Shown one piece after another: positions 32,849-42,612 of a stretch of DNA of 64,000 nt (positions within the stretch are counted from its first letter, which is position 1; every line of letters begins with the position of its first letter). Source of the stretch: Pseudomonadota bacterium (lineage in GTDB: Bacteria > Pseudomonadota > Alphaproteobacteria > Rhizobiales > Aestuariivirgaceae); contig JAIUNJ010000005.1 of NCBI GenBank assembly GCA_020161855.1, positions 152,787 to 216,786 of the forward strand, in the 5' to 3' direction. The notes under the pieces are model-generated. The model did not search any database. It saw only the letters and a list, made by a program, of their open reading frames with translations, and was not told the origin of the DNA. Both the position numbers and the translations under genes were made by a program.

Positions 32849-33427
32849 TTAGGGGCGGCCTCCGGCAATGTCAACCGAGGCAATCTGCGGATTGCGGGCA
32901 TGCCATGTTGTGCGCGTGATCTCATAGTGAACCTCGCCCTCCTCGCCACCCGGAATGGCCCCCGCCCAGTCGACGGAGACCTGGCGGACACAGTTCATGC
33001 CGATCTTTTCCATCACCCGGCGCGATCCCTGATTCACCGTCATCGTGCAGGCCACGATCCTGTCATACTGGCCCGTGCCGAAGCCCCAATCGACCAGTGC
33101 CGCAGCGCCCTCTGAGGCAAGGCCCTGCCCCCAATCCATCCGGCGCAGACGGTAGCCCAGCTCCGCGAGGCCTTCACGCTCCGGCCACAGGCAGAACCAC
33201 CCCGAGAAAGCGCCATTGGCCCGGTGGCGCGCCGTCCAGACATAGGGCTCCGTGCCCCGGGGCATAAATAAGGTCGCGTTGGGATCGCTCTCCTGCTGAT
33301 CGACTGGGTAGCCGCCGTTCAGGAAGCGCATCACCTCGGGGTCGCGCTCGAGGCTCATGAAATCCTCACGGTCAGCCGGAGCGCAAGGGCTGAGCGTCAG
33401 TCTCGTCGTCTGCAACAGCGTCATCAT
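32849..33427 (-). CDS. GNAT-family N-acetyltransferase (RimJ/RimL-like)
   Basis: About 193 residues. It begins TTRLTLSPCAPADREDF, typical of the Acetyltransf_3 (RimJ/RimL) group. The acetyl-CoA binding motif is LRRMDWGQGLASEGAAAL, and the tail has VNQGSRRVMEKIGM. It would acetylate a protein N-terminus or small amine; substrate unknown. Two adjacent ATGs (33427 and 33424) are possible; both lack a good ribosome-binding site. A longer frame to 33559 is not conserved-looking. Confidence 0.82.
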   Translation of the reverse strand: MMTLLQTTRLTLSPCAPADREDFMSLERDPEVMRFLNGGYPVDQQESDPNATLFMPRGTEPYVWTARHRANGAFSGWFCLWPEREGLAELGYRLRRMDWGQGLASEGAAALVDWGFGTGQYDRIVACTMTVNQGSRRVMEKIGMNCVRQVSVDWAGAIPGGEEGEVHYEITRTTWHARNPQIASVDIAGGRP

Positions 33428-33614
33428 GAATATCCGTGCTTCGCCTTGGCCGCTTGCCTCTGATCTGCTTGTGCCCGCCAAGGCAAGACCAATCTTGGAT
33501 CGTCCGGGGCCGTGCAGGCCGGGGTGCCGCACCCGTAATCTACACTTTGCATCCGGCAAACCGCACCGCTAAAAGGCGGCACATCAGACGCAATTGTGCC
33601 CGGGGGCCCTGGAC

Positions 33615-34595
33615 GTGACCATTTCCAACGCAGACAAGCTCATCACGGTAGTTGGCGGCTCCGGTTTCGTCGGCCGCCAGATTGTCCGCAGTCTCGCCAA
33701 GCGCGGCTACCGTGTTCGTGTCGCCTGCCGCCGCCCTGATCTTGCCGGCCATGTGACGACCGCAGGCTTTCCCGGCCAGGTGGCGCTGGTGCAGGCCAAT
33801 GTGCGTTTCCCCGCCTCGCTGCAGGCCGCCTGCGAAGGGGCCTATGCGGTGATCAATGCCACCGGCACGGATGTCTCGTCCGGGGCCCAGACCTTCGACG
33901 CCGTGCTTGTCTTTGGTGCCGAGGCCGTGGCCAAGGCGGCGAAAGCGGCCAAGGCGCAGTTGCTCATCACCTTGTCAGGGATCGGCGCTTCGCCTGAAAG
34001 CAGCAGCGCTGCATCCGTCGCCAAGGCCCAGGGCGAAGCCGCAGCGGCCAAGGCTTTCCCCGGCGCCATCGCGCTGCGCCCCTCTGTGATTTTCGGCCCC
34101 GACGACCGCTTCTTCAACAAGGCGGCGGCGATGGCCCGCTTCCTTCCGGTCCTGCCGCTCGTCGGCGGCGGCGAGAGCAAGGTGCAGCCCGTCTATGTGG
34201 GCGATGTCGCCGAAGCTGCAGCGAGCCTCATCGACCGCGGCGTGGCTGACGGCAAAGTTTATGAACTGGGCGGCCCGGATGTTCTCAGCATGCGCGAGGC
34301 CATGCAGTTTGTCCTCGACACAGTGCAGCGCAAGGGCCTGCTGGTGCCGCTGGGCAAATCCATTGCCCGTATGGCCGGTGCCATTGCAGGCCTCCTGCCC
34401 AAGCCGCTGCTCACCATGGATCAGGTCGAGCTTCTCAGCCAGGACAATGTGGTGAGCGCTGAGGCCACGCGCGATGGCCGCACGCTCGCGGGCCTCGGCA
34501 TCACGGCGCGCGGCATCAAGACGATCGTGCCGTCCTATCTCTACCGCTTCCGCAAGGAAGGTCAGTTCACGGTGCCGAGCGGCACGCCGGAATAG
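33615..34595 (+). CDS. NDUFA9-like SDR protein (complex I-associated NAD(P)-binding family)
   Basis: 326 residues. The Rossmann motif VVGGSGFVGRQIVRSLAKRGY is near the N-terminus and LRPSVIFGPDDRFFNKAA is the diagnostic NDUFA9-like block. It is an atypical short-chain dehydrogenase without the Tyr-x-x-x-Lys pair, related to the mitochondrial complex I subunit NDUFA9 and to ubiquinone-biosynthesis proteins; alphaproteobacterial members are thought to assist complex I or quinone metabolism. Start GTG 33615 gives the family N-terminus; a TTG at 33594 is possible. Its 3' end overlaps the convergent uppP by 34 bases. Confidence 0.85.
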   Translation: MTISNADKLITVVGGSGFVGRQIVRSLAKRGYRVRVACRRPDLAGHVTTAGFPGQVALVQANVRFPASLQAACEGAYAVINATGTDVSSGAQTFDAVLVFGAEAVAKAAKAAKAQLLITLSGIGASPESSSAASVAKAQGEAAAAKAFPGAIALRPSVIFGPDDRFFNKAAAMARFLPVLPLVGGGESKVQPVYVGDVAEAAASLIDRGVADGKVYELGGPDVLSMREAMQFVLDTVQRKGLLVPLGKSIARMAGAIAGLLPKPLLTMDQVELLSQDNVVSAEATRDGRTLAGLGITARGIKTIVPSYLYRFRKEGQFTVPSGTPE

Positions 34596-35389
34596 ATCAG
34601 GCCGAGCAGCACCACGCCCAGGATCACACGATAGATCACGAAGGGCAGGAAGCTCATGGTGCGCAGCATCTGCATCAGGAAGTGAATGGTGGCGAGGGCC
34701 ACGAAGAAGGTGAGCACGCCGGTCAGCACCATGATGCCGGACAGCGCATGGCCTTCGCGGTAGGATTCACCAATGACCAGAATGGCTGCAGCCGCATTGG
34801 CCGGCACCGAAAGCAGGAACGAGAAGCGCGCCGCCTCCGGGCGGGTGAAGCCGAGGGCACGCGCCGCCGTCATGGTGATACCGGAGCGGCTGGTGCCGGG
34901 CGAGAGCGACAGGCATTGCGCCGCGCCGATGATCAGCGCCGAGACCCAGTTCATCTCGCGGATGCCGCGCAGCATCAGGCCGTAACGGTCGGCAAAATAA
35001 AGCAGCAGGCCGAAGATGATGGCATTGATGGCCACGAGTTCGGCCAGCCGCATGCTGTCGCTCAGGCCGCTGAGCTTCAGGATGAAGCCCACGATGATGA
35101 TCGGGATCGTGCCCACGATCACGTTGATGAGGAGTTGCGAGTTGTAGGTGGTGCGGCCCTTGAGGATGTCGAGGGAGCCCCGTGTCATCCCCATCATGTC
35201 GCGCCAGAAATAGATGACCACCGCCAGCAGCGACCCCACATGTGTCACCACATCGGTGAGCACGCCCTGGTCCTTCCAGCCCATGATGGCCGGGGCCAGG
35301 ATCAGGTGACCGGAGGAGGAAATGGGCAGGAACTCCGTCACGCCCTGAACGACCGCCAGAACGACGGCCTGAATGAATTCCATCACCAT
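34562..35389 (-). CDS. uppP: Undecaprenyl-diphosphate phosphatase (BacA/UppP)
   Basis: 275 residues with about eight hydrophobic helices. The two catalytic blocks are EFLPISSSGHLIL near the N-terminus and LSPGTSRSGITM at about residue 165. It dephosphorylates undecaprenyl diphosphate to recycle the lipid carrier for peptidoglycan and polysaccharide synthesis. ATG 35389 (M-V-M-E-F-I-Q) or ATG 35383 is the start. The 3' end runs into the convergent NDUFA9-like gene. Confidence 0.95.
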   Translation of the reverse strand: MVMEFIQAVVLAVVQGVTEFLPISSSGHLILAPAIMGWKDQGVLTDVVTHVGSLLAVVIYFWRDMMGMTRGSLDILKGRTTYNSQLLINVIVGTIPIIIVGFILKLSGLSDSMRLAELVAINAIIFGLLLYFADRYGLMLRGIREMNWVSALIIGAAQCLSLSPGTSRSGITMTAARALGFTRPEAARFSFLLSVPANAAAAILVIGESYREGHALSGIMVLTGVLTFFVALATIHFLMQMLRTMSFLPFVIYRVILGVVLLGLIYSGVPLGTVN

Positions 35390-35538
35390 GCTGAGGGTCT
35401 CTGTCCCCACCTTTGCCCATTTGAAAGAGCCTGGCGAATCGCCCGCTCGTTTGTTGACCCCGGTCATAAAGCGAGCCAAATGGTGGGGCAATGGCAGCCC
35501 CCTTGCTCCACCCTGACATTGAGCCGCACATCTTAACC

Positions 35539-36222
35539 ATGCCCAAGCTCCTGCACTTCCCCCTCGATCCCCACGGCCGCCGCACGCGGCTCGCCCTGGC
35601 GGAATATGCCGTGGAGGTGTCCCTGGCCGAGGAGAAGCCCTGGGCCCCGAGCCAGACCCTGCTGCAACTCAACCCGGCGGGCGTCACCCCCGTCTTCATC
35701 GAGGACAGCGGCATTGCCGTCGCGGGACCCGAGGCTGTCGCCGAATATCTGGAAGAAACCCGAGGCGGCTCGCGCTCGCTCATTCCAGGGAATGCCCTGG
35801 CCCGGGCCGAAGTGCGCCGCCTGGTCGCCTGGTTCGACGTCAAGTTCTACACCGAAGTGACCGAGCCGGTGCTCACCGAGAAGGTGATCCGCCGCTTCGT
35901 GCAGATGCCCGATGGCCGGGGTTCACCCGACATGCAGCGCATGCGGGCGGGCCTTGCCATGCTCAAGCCGCACCTCGACTATCTCGCCCTTCTTGCCGAG
36001 GAGCGCTCGTGGCTCGCGGGCCACGAGCTGTCGCTTGCCGACCTTGCGGCCGCTGCGCATATCTCGGCCATCGACTATCTGGGCGAGATCAACTGGTCGG
36101 AACATCCGGTGGCGCAGATGTGGTACAGCCGCATCAAGTCGCGGCCGTCTTTCCGGGCCCTTCTCGCCGACACCATTCCCGGCGTGGCGCCTTCGGCTCA
36201 CTATGCCGACCTTGATTTCTGA
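35539..36222 (+). CDS. Glutathione S-transferase family protein
   Basis: 227 residues. Thioredoxin-like N-domain ([20 protein letters not shown], then the cis-Pro and Glu-Ser-like substitute [11 protein letters not shown]) and an all-helical C-domain with the N-capping box [19 protein letters not shown]. The usual active-site Ser/Cys after the first strand is replaced by Asp-Pro-His, so catalysis on glutathione is uncertain. ATG 35539 was chosen because the domain starts there. queG begins inside its last 20 bases, so both are translated from one message. Confidence 0.85.
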   Translation: MPKLLHFPLDPHGRRTRLALAEYAVEVSLAEEKPWAPSQTLLQLNPAGVTPVFIEDSGIAVAGPEAVAEYLEETRGGSRSLIPGNALARAEVRRLVAWFDVKFYTEVTEPVLTEKVIRRFVQMPDGRGSPDMQRMRAGLAMLKPHLDYLALLAEERSWLAGHELSLADLAAAAHISAIDYLGEINWSEHPVAQMWYSRIKSRPSFRALLADTIPGVAPSAHYADLDF

Positions 36223-37333
36223 CAAGGCCGTTCTCGCCGCCAGCCTGCGCCAAAGGGCCGATGCCGAACAGGTGAGCATGTTGCGCATCACCGGTGCGGC
36301 CCTGCCCTCGGAAATCGGCGAGCGCCTCGATGGTTTCGTCCGTGCCGGCTTCCACGGCGACATGGGCTGGATGGAAGAAACCGCTTCAAGGCGGCGCTCG
36401 CCCGATGCCATGTGGCCGGAAGCACGCTCGGCCGTCGTCATGGCCCTGTCCTACACGCCTGACAGCGATCCGATGGCGCGGCTCGCCGAGGCCTCCACCG
36501 GCAACATTTCCGTCTATGCCCTCAACCGCGACTATCACGATGTCTTCAAGGGCAAGCTCAAGCGTCTGGCCCAATGGTTTGCGCAGGCGAGCGGGGCAGA
36601 CGTCAAGATCTTCGTCGACACCGCGCCGTTGATGGAAAAGCCTTTGGCGGCCCGCTCCGGCATGGGTTGGCAGGGCAAGCATACCAATCTTGTCTCGCGC
36701 GAGCTCGGCTCATGGTTCTTCCTCGGCGTGATGCTGACCAGCGCGGCGCTTCCCCATGATGCTGCGGAAACAGATCATTGCGGCTCCTGCCGCAACTGCC
36801 TCGACATCTGCCCGACGGGCGCCTTCCCCGCGCCCTACCAGCTCGATGCGCGGCGCTGCATTTCCTATCTCACCATCGAGCACAAGGGGACGATCCCCGT
36901 GGAGTTCCGCAGGCCCATGGGCAACCGCATCTATGGCTGCGATGATTGCCTCTCGGTCTGCCCCTGGAACAAGTTTGCCGGTGCGGCCCGCGAGGCAAAA
37001 CTGCAGGCCCGCGCTGATCTGCTTGCCCCGCCACTCGCCACACTTCTCACCCTTGATGATGCTGCTTTCCGCGCCCTGTTCTCGGGCTCTCCCGTCAAGC
37101 GCATCGGCCGCAACCGTTTCCTCCGCAATTGCCTCATTGCCGCGGGCAACAGCAGCGATGCAGCGCTCGTGCCCGCGGTCACCAGACTTCTCACGGATGA
37201 TGACGCGCTGGTGCGCGCCATGGCCGTCTGGGCCCTGACACAGCTTCTCGATCACGGCGCGCTTGCAGAACTGCGTGCGGGCCACCTGCCGCGCGAGCAG
37301 GACGACACCGTGAAACAGGAATGGGCCGCATGA
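36203..37333 (+). CDS. queG: Epoxyqueuosine reductase
   Basis: 376 residues. A cobalamin-binding N-domain with [20 protein letters not shown] is followed by two [4Fe-4S] clusters ([16 protein letters not shown] and [13 protein letters not shown]), then a C-terminal HEAT-like part. It reduces epoxyqueuosine to queuosine in tRNA wobble position 34. ATG 36203 overlaps the GST gene by 20 bases; the frame continues open upstream but that part is the GST gene in another frame. The next gene overlaps the stop by 4 bases. Confidence 0.95.
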   Translation: MPTLISDKAVLAASLRQRADAEQVSMLRITGAALPSEIGERLDGFVRAGFHGDMGWMEETASRRRSPDAMWPEARSAVVMALSYTPDSDPMARLAEASTGNISVYALNRDYHDVFKGKLKRLAQWFAQASGADVKIFVDTAPLMEKPLAARSGMGWQGKHTNLVSRELGSWFFLGVMLTSAALPHDAAETDHCGSCRNCLDICPTGAFPAPYQLDARRCISYLTIEHKGTIPVEFRRPMGNRIYGCDDCLSVCPWNKFAGAAREAKLQARADLLAPPLATLLTLDDAAFRALFSGSPVKRIGRNRFLRNCLIAAGNSSDAALVPAVTRLLTDDDALVRAMAVWALTQLLDHGALAELRAGHLPREQDDTVKQEWAA

Positions 37334-38169
37334 ATCACATTCTCTTTTTCGGCTTTGGCTTTTCGGCGCAGGCACTGGCCCGCAAGCTGGACAGCCGCCA
37401 CTGGCGCATCACCGGCACCAGCCGCAGCGCCGAGGGTGCTGCGGCGATCACGGCGCAGGGTTTTGAAGGTATTGCGTATGATGCGCTGGAAGAAATTCCA
37501 GCCAGCGTCACGCATATTGTCTCTTCCGTGCCGCCTGATGCAGAAGGCGATCCTGTTCTCCGACGCTTCGCCGGGCAACTGGCGCGCCCCTTCGCCTGGG
37601 CGGCCTATCTTTCGACCACCGGCGTCTATGGCGATCACGCTGGCGCCTGGACCGATGAAGAGACGCCGCTCACCCCCAATACCAAGCGTGGCCGCCGCCG
37701 CTTCGCGGCCGAGAACGGCTGGCTCGCGCTGCAGGCAAGTACGGGCTTTCCCGTGCACATCTTCCGCCTTGCCGGCATCTACGGCCCGGGCCGCAACCAG
37801 CTGGTTTCGCTGCGCGCCGGCACGGCGAAACGCATCATCAAGCCGGGGCAGGTCTTCAGCCGCATTCATGTGGATGACATCGCAGGCATCCTGCTCGCCT
37901 CCATGGCGCATCCCGCACCCGGCCGCGCCTACAATGTGGCCGACGATGAACCCTGCCCGCCGCAGGACGTGGTCGCCTATGCGGCAGAACTTCTCGGTTT
38001 GCCGGTGCCGCCTGATATTCCTTTCGAGCAGGCGGAACTGAGCCCCATGGCCCGCAGCTTCTATGCCGACTCAAAACGGGTTTCGAATGCACGGGTGAAA
38101 CAGGAGCTGCGTTACCAGTTGCGCTATCCCGACTATCGCAGCGGCCTGAAATCCCTGTTGGCCACATGA
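37330..38169 (+). CDS. NAD-dependent epimerase/dehydratase-family protein (YeeZ-like SDR)
   Basis: 279 residues. The N-terminal nucleotide-binding loop is [15 protein letters not shown], a G-x-G-x-x-A variant; [12 protein letters not shown] and [14 protein letters not shown] follow the extended/atypical SDR pattern; no classical Tyr-x-x-x-Lys is evident, since the expected Lys is not in place. It overlaps queG by 4 bases (ATGA), an arrangement that suggests coupling, but its substrate is unknown. Its stop lies about 35 bases upstream of the manganese riboswitch. Confidence 0.8.
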   Translation: MNHILFFGFGFSAQALARKLDSRHWRITGTSRSAEGAAAITAQGFEGIAYDALEEIPASVTHIVSSVPPDAEGDPVLRRFAGQLARPFAWAAYLSTTGVYGDHAGAWTDEETPLTPNTKRGRRRFAAENGWLALQASTGFPVHIFRLAGIYGPGRNQLVSLRAGTAKRIIKPGQVFSRIHVDDIAGILLASMAHPAPGRAYNVADDEPCPPQDVVAYAAELLGLPVPPDIPFEQAELSPMARSFYADSKRVSNARVKQELRYQLRYPDYRSGLKSLLAT

Positions 38170-38204
38170 TGAGCAGGCTCGACCCACACCACAGCCTCTG
38201 CTAA

Positions 38205-38320
38205 GGCGGCGGCATCGGGGAGTAGCCACCACCTGGGTGGGGCCACGTCAACATGATCGTCCCTTGCGGGGTGTGGCGTGACCAGCCGGAAAACCGGCCC
38301 GGCGAGACCGTGATACGCAC
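38205..38320 (+). promoter_or_regulatory. yybP-ykoY (Mn2+) riboswitch
   Basis: The three conserved blocks of this class appear in order: GGGGAGTAGCC (38217-38227), GTCAACAT (38247-38254) and GGCGAGACCG (38300-38309). The closing P1 helix can form between ATCGGGG around 38214 and ACCGTGAT around 38306-38313. The gene 75 bases downstream is the manganese exporter mntP, the usual target. Mn2+ binding would raise expression. Boundaries are estimated. Confidence 0.9.
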
Positions 38321-38383
38321 CTGTCGAAAGACGGACGATGGCTTGCGCGTATCCGGTCGTAGCTTCCGTCGTAGTGAAATATC

Positions 38384-38959
38384 ATGTCTCCTGTTACTGT
38401 CTTTGCTCTCTCCCTGAGCATGTCGGTCGATGCCTTTGCCGTGGCCATTGGCCGTGGCGCTACCGTGCAGAGCACGCGCCTTTCAGAGGCCCTGCGCACT
38501 GGCCTCGTCTTCGGCGTTGTCGAAGCCGTGACACCCTTCATCGGCTGGCTCTTCGGCATCGCCGCCAATGGCTGGGTGGCCGACTATGACCACTGGCTGG
38601 CTTTTATCCTGCTCATCTGTGTCGGGCTTCACATGATTCAGGCGGCCGTCTGGCCCGGCGCCGATTCCGCGTCCGGCGCGGGCACAAGACCGTCCTTCGT
38701 GTTGCTGATGGCTACCGCACTGGGGACCAGCCTCGATGCCATGGCCGTCGGGCTGTCGCTGGCTTTCATCGACGTCGGCCTGCGGGGCATCCTTGCGGTC
38801 TCGCTCGGCGTCGGACTGACCACCTTTGCGCTGGCAGTAACAGGCATGGTTCTGGGCCACAGGATCGGCAACCGTTTCGGCAAGATGGCAGAGATCCTTG
38901 CTGGCCTCGTGCTCTGCCTGATCGGAAGCAATATTCTTCATGCGCATCTGACGGCGTAG
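38384..38959 (+). CDS. mntP: Manganese efflux pump
   Basis: 191 residues, six predicted helices in two inverted halves, each with the conserved acidic motif: LSMSVDAFAVAIGRG (residues about 10-24) and GTSLDAMAVGLSLAF (about 108-122). It exports Mn2+ across the inner membrane. It lies directly behind a yybP-ykoY riboswitch, so expression should respond to manganese. No other gene shares the transcript to the right; pbp1A is convergent. Confidence 0.95.
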   Translation: MSPVTVFALSLSMSVDAFAVAIGRGATVQSTRLSEALRTGLVFGVVEAVTPFIGWLFGIAANGWVADYDHWLAFILLICVGLHMIQAAVWPGADSASGAGTRPSFVLLMATALGTSLDAMAVGLSLAFIDVGLRGILAVSLGVGLTTFALAVTGMVLGHRIGNRFGKMAEILAGLVLCLIGSNILHAHLTA

Positions 38960-38974
38960 ACGCACGACCAGCGA

Positions 38975-41077
38975 TCAATAGAGGCTCTCGCCGGTCTGCG
39001 CATCGAAACGCGGCCTGCGGCGGTTCACCCGCTGATCTTCGTCATCGCGGCCGAAGAACAGCGAGAGGATGCTGCGGCGCTTGCGCGGCTGATCAGGCAA
39101 GGGCTCATCGTCATATTGCGGATCGACATCGACCACATCCTGCGCATCGTTCTGCGCCACCGTCATGTCGGGTTGCTCGCTCGGAATCTCGCCGGGCAAG
39201 GCCTGTGGCGTCAGCCCCTTGTGAGCTTCCTCCATCACGTCCTTCCACACCTGCGCCGGCAGCGAGCCGCCCGTCACGCGCTTGGTGGGCGTGTTGTCGT
39301 CATTGCCCATCCACACACCGGTCACATAGTAGGGCGTGAAGCCGACGAACCAGGCATCGCGGTAGTTCTGGCTGGTGCCTGTCTTGCCGCCAATGTCGAA
39401 GCCACCGAACTGCGCTTTGGTCGCCGTGCCATCGCGCACCACGGCGCGGAACATGGCATTCATGTAGCCAAGGTCAGTATCGGAGACGACGGTGCCTCGG
39501 CTCTCGCTGTCATGGGCGTAGAGCACCTTGCCGTCGCGGGTGAGGATGCGGCTGATGACATAGGGTTCCACACCGAAGCCGCCATTGGCGAAGGGTGTGA
39601 ATGAACCTGTTAGCTCGAGCAGCGAAACTTCCGAGGTGCCGAGCGACAACGACGCATCGCTGCCGAGCTGCGAATGAATGCCGAGGCGCTGGGCTACGCT
39701 GACAATGGCGGCCGGAGTCACGGCGCGGCCAAGCTTTGCCGCTACCGTGTTGAGCGAGAGAGCAAAGGCCGTTTCGAGTGTCACCGGTCCCAGATACTTG
39801 CGTTTGTAGTTTTCCGGCGACCAGTTGCCGATCGTCACCGGTTCGTCGATCTCGACCGAGTCCGGGCGATAGCCATTCTCGATGGCCGCGAGATAGACGA
39901 AAGGCTTGAAGGCCGAACCCGGCTGGCGCTTGGCCTGGGTGGCACGGTTGAACTGGCTGCGCTGGTAGGAGCGGCCGCCGACGATGGCGCGGACACCGCC
40001 CGTCGTATCGAGCATCACCACAGCGCCCTGCGTCACGCCAAGCTTCTTGGCGTTGTCGGCGAGGCGCTTGCGCAGGCTGGCCTCGGCCTTGATTTGCATC
40101 ACGGTGTCGATGGTGGTCTCGACCACAAGCGATTCCTTCGCATTGGGAACGAGTTTCGGAATCTGGTCGCTGATCCAGTCGACCGCATATTGTGTGGCCG
40201 GCACATAGTCGACGCTCACGACCTTGGCGTCTTCTGCCAGCGCTCCCAGCATTTCCTGCTCGCTGATATAGCCCTGCTCCACCATGGCCTTGAGCACCAG
40301 CTTGGCACGCTCACGCGCTTCCTCGGGCCGCTTGGCGGGGTTGTAGGTTGTCGGTGCCTTGAGCAGGCCCGCCATCGTGGCGGCCTCCATGAGCGAGAGA
40401 TTTTCCGGCGCCTTGGAATAGAAGGCGCGCGCCGCCTGGTCGATGCCGTTGGACCCACCACCGAAATAGACGCGGTTCAGATAGAGCTGAAGGATTTCAT
40501 CCTTGCTGAAATTGCGCTCGAGCCAGATCGCCAGCACGGCTTCCTGGGCTTTGCGGTTGATGGTGCGGGCATGCGAGAGAAAGAGGTTCTTGGCCAGCTG
40601 CTGGGTCAGGGTGGAGCCGCCCTGCGTGAAGCGTCCGCGCATGACGTTGGTGACCATGGCGCGCCCCAGGCCCCAGGGATCGATGCCATAGTGATTGTAG
40701 AAGCGGCGGTCCTCGATGGCGATGATGGCGTTGGGCACGTAGTCGGGCAACGTGGCCAGCTCCACCGTGTCGCCGAAAAACTTGCCGCGCTGCGCCAGTT
40801 CGGTTCCGTCATTGGCGAGGATCATCACGCCGGGCTCGCGTTCCGGAATCTGGAATACGCCCTTCTGGCTCAGGGTGAACCAGACGAAGGCGAAGGCCGC
40901 AGCGGCGGCCATTGCCCCCAGAAGCCCGAGCTTGAAGAAAAACCTGAAAAGCCAGCCGAGCAAGCTGCGGCGGCGCTTGCGCCGGGGCGGTGGCTCGGGC
41001 GGACGGCGATCCGAAAATAACTGCGGCTCGCGCCGTCCCTTTCGTCTTGGCGGCTCATTCCGCCCCAGCAAACCCAT
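38975..41077 (-). CDS. Penicillin-binding protein 1A (bifunctional transglycosylase/transpeptidase)
   Basis: 700 residues. A basic cytoplasmic tail (RRKGRREPQLF, PRRKRRRS) and one membrane helix (about 48-70) come first. The GT51 glycosyltransferase domain has IEDRRFYNHYGID and QGGSTLTQQLAKN. The transpeptidase has PGSAFKPF (SxxK), ALSLNTVA (SxN) and GGKTGTSQNYRDAWF (KTG). It polymerises and cross-links peptidoglycan. ATG 41077 has GGAG 8 bases upstream; a GTG at 41089 is possible. Divergent from regB across about 140 bases. Confidence 0.93.
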   Translation of the reverse strand: MGLLGRNEPPRRKGRREPQLFSDRRPPEPPPRRKRRRSLLGWLFRFFFKLGLLGAMAAAAAFAFVWFTLSQKGVFQIPEREPGVMILANDGTELAQRGKFFGDTVELATLPDYVPNAIIAIEDRRFYNHYGIDPWGLGRAMVTNVMRGRFTQGGSTLTQQLAKNLFLSHARTINRKAQEAVLAIWLERNFSKDEILQLYLNRVYFGGGSNGIDQAARAFYSKAPENLSLMEAATMAGLLKAPTTYNPAKRPEEARERAKLVLKAMVEQGYISEQEMLGALAEDAKVVSVDYVPATQYAVDWISDQIPKLVPNAKESLVVETTIDTVMQIKAEASLRKRLADNAKKLGVTQGAVVMLDTTGGVRAIVGGRSYQRSQFNRATQAKRQPGSAFKPFVYLAAIENGYRPDSVEIDEPVTIGNWSPENYKRKYLGPVTLETAFALSLNTVAAKLGRAVTPAAIVSVAQRLGIHSQLGSDASLSLGTSEVSLLELTGSFTPFANGGFGVEPYVISRILTRDGKVLYAHDSESRGTVVSDTDLGYMNAMFRAVVRDGTATKAQFGGFDIGGKTGTSQNYRDAWFVGFTPYYVTGVWMGNDDNTPTKRVTGGSLPAQVWKDVMEEAHKGLTPQALPGEIPSEQPDMTVAQNDAQDVVDVDPQYDDEPLPDQPRKRRSILSLFFGRDDEDQRVNRRRPRFDAQTGESLY

Positions 41078-41219
41078 CCCGAACTCCACAACCGAGCGCC
41101 TGTGCTGCTGTTAACCAGCAACCCTTGCCCAACCGTTACGGTTTTGCCGGTCAATCTTGGGCAAATCATGGCCCGCAGCGGCTGTTGGCGGTGACAGGAC
41201 TTCTGCCTATGCTGGTGAA

Positions 41220-42563
41220 ATGACAGAGTTAAACCCGGTTGCCGACCGCAATCCACCGGCCGCCACCCTGCGCCTCCGCACTCTGATCCGCCTGCGCTGG
41301 CTGGCGGTGATCGGGCAATCCGTTGCCATTCTCCTCGTCTCCTATGGCCTTGGCTACAATCTTCCGCTCGGTCCCTGCCTCGGGCTCATCGCCCTCTCCG
41401 CCTGGCTCAACATCTTCCTGTCCATCCGCTGGCGCGGCAGCCAGTGGCTGAGCCACCGCACGGCGGGGCTGCTGCTCGCCTATGACATCGTCCAGCTCGC
41501 GGGCCTTCTCTATCTCACGGGCGGCCTCGAAAATCCCTTCGCCTTTCTCTTCCTCGTGCCGGTGACGATTTCGGCCACCTCCCTGCCCTGGCGCTCGACG
41601 CTGTCGCTCGGTGCACTGGCCTTCGGTTGCGCCACGCTGCTCGCCTTCCTGCATCTGCCACTGCCCTGGGCCACCGAGGGCGGGCTGCAGTTGCCCACCA
41701 ATTATCTGGCCGGCCTCTGGGCGGCGATTGTCTGCGGCACGGCCTTCACCGCCATCTACGCCCGGCGCATTGCCGAGGAAGCCCGGCAGATGTCCGATGC
41801 GCTCAATGCCACGGAAATGATCCTCGCCCGCGAGCAGCGTCTCTCGGCGCTCGATGGCCTTGCCGCAGCGGCGGCCCATGAGCTGGGCACCCCGCTTGCC
41901 ACCATCGCCCTCGTCGCCAAGGAACTGAAGCGCGAGGCGGCCCCGGGTTCGCCGCATCAGGACGATATCGACCTCCTGATCTCGCAGGCGGCGCGCTGCC
42001 GCGAAATTCTCTCGCGCCTGTCGCAACACGACCGCCAGGCCGACGATATCTTCGGCCAGGTCAAGCTTTCGGCCATGCTGGAGGATCTGGTGGCACCCCT
42101 GCGCGGCCCCGACGTCGAGATCGTCATTTCAACTGAACCGGAGAACCGCAGCAAGGCATCGGCCGAACCGGTGTTCCGCCGCAATCCCGGCATCGCCTAT
42201 GGCCTCTCCAACATTCTCGAGAACGCCATCGACTTCGCAAGGGTGCGGGTCGATATCAAGGCGCGCTGGTCGGGCCAGGCGATCACGCTCCATGTCACCG
42301 ACGATGGCCCGGGCTTCGACCAGACCATCTTCGACCGTCTGGGCGATCCCTATGTCACCACCCGGCCCGGCTACGGTGCCGAGGGTGAACCACCCGACAG
42401 CGGCGGGCACGAAGGCATGGGTCTTGGCCTCTTCATCGCCAAGACCCTGCTCGAAAGAAGCGGCGCCAGCGTCACACTCGCCAACCGCAAGCCACCGGAG
42501 GACGGCGCCCATGTGACCATTCTCTGGCCGAGGGCTGCAGTGGACGCAGGCAAGGCCGCTTGA
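41220..42563 (+). CDS. regB: Redox-sensing histidine kinase RegB/PrrB/ActS
   Basis: 447 residues. Six N-terminal membrane helices include the quinone-site motif GGLENPFAFLFLVPVTISA. The H-box is AAAHELGTPLATIALVAKEL with His220; the redox-sensitive Cys sits in the RCREILSRLS segment at about residue 260; N, G1 and G2 boxes follow (GLSNILENAIDFA, TDDGPGF, GLGLFIAKTLLERSGA). RegB phosphorylates RegA under low oxygen or reduced quinone pool. The regA gene begins 50 bases downstream. ATG 41220 gives the usual length. Confidence 0.93.
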   Translation: MTELNPVADRNPPAATLRLRTLIRLRWLAVIGQSVAILLVSYGLGYNLPLGPCLGLIALSAWLNIFLSIRWRGSQWLSHRTAGLLLAYDIVQLAGLLYLTGGLENPFAFLFLVPVTISATSLPWRSTLSLGALAFGCATLLAFLHLPLPWATEGGLQLPTNYLAGLWAAIVCGTAFTAIYARRIAEEARQMSDALNATEMILAREQRLSALDGLAAAAAHELGTPLATIALVAKELKREAAPGSPHQDDIDLLISQAARCREILSRLSQHDRQADDIFGQVKLSAMLEDLVAPLRGPDVEIVISTEPENRSKASAEPVFRRNPGIAYGLSNILENAIDFARVRVDIKARWSGQAITLHVTDDGPGFDQTIFDRLGDPYVTTRPGYGAEGEPPDSGGHEGMGLGLFIAKTLLERSGASVTLANRKPPEDGAHVTILWPRAAVDAGKAA

Positions 42564-42612
42564 CCCGCCCGCCCGCAATCGCCATTACCCAACTGGGAGT
42601 ATCTCACCGATC

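Noticed and set aside
39674-41020. 448-codon plus-strand open frame
   Set aside because: Antisense to the PBP1A gene, whose motifs are complete; the translation shows antisense-like composition.
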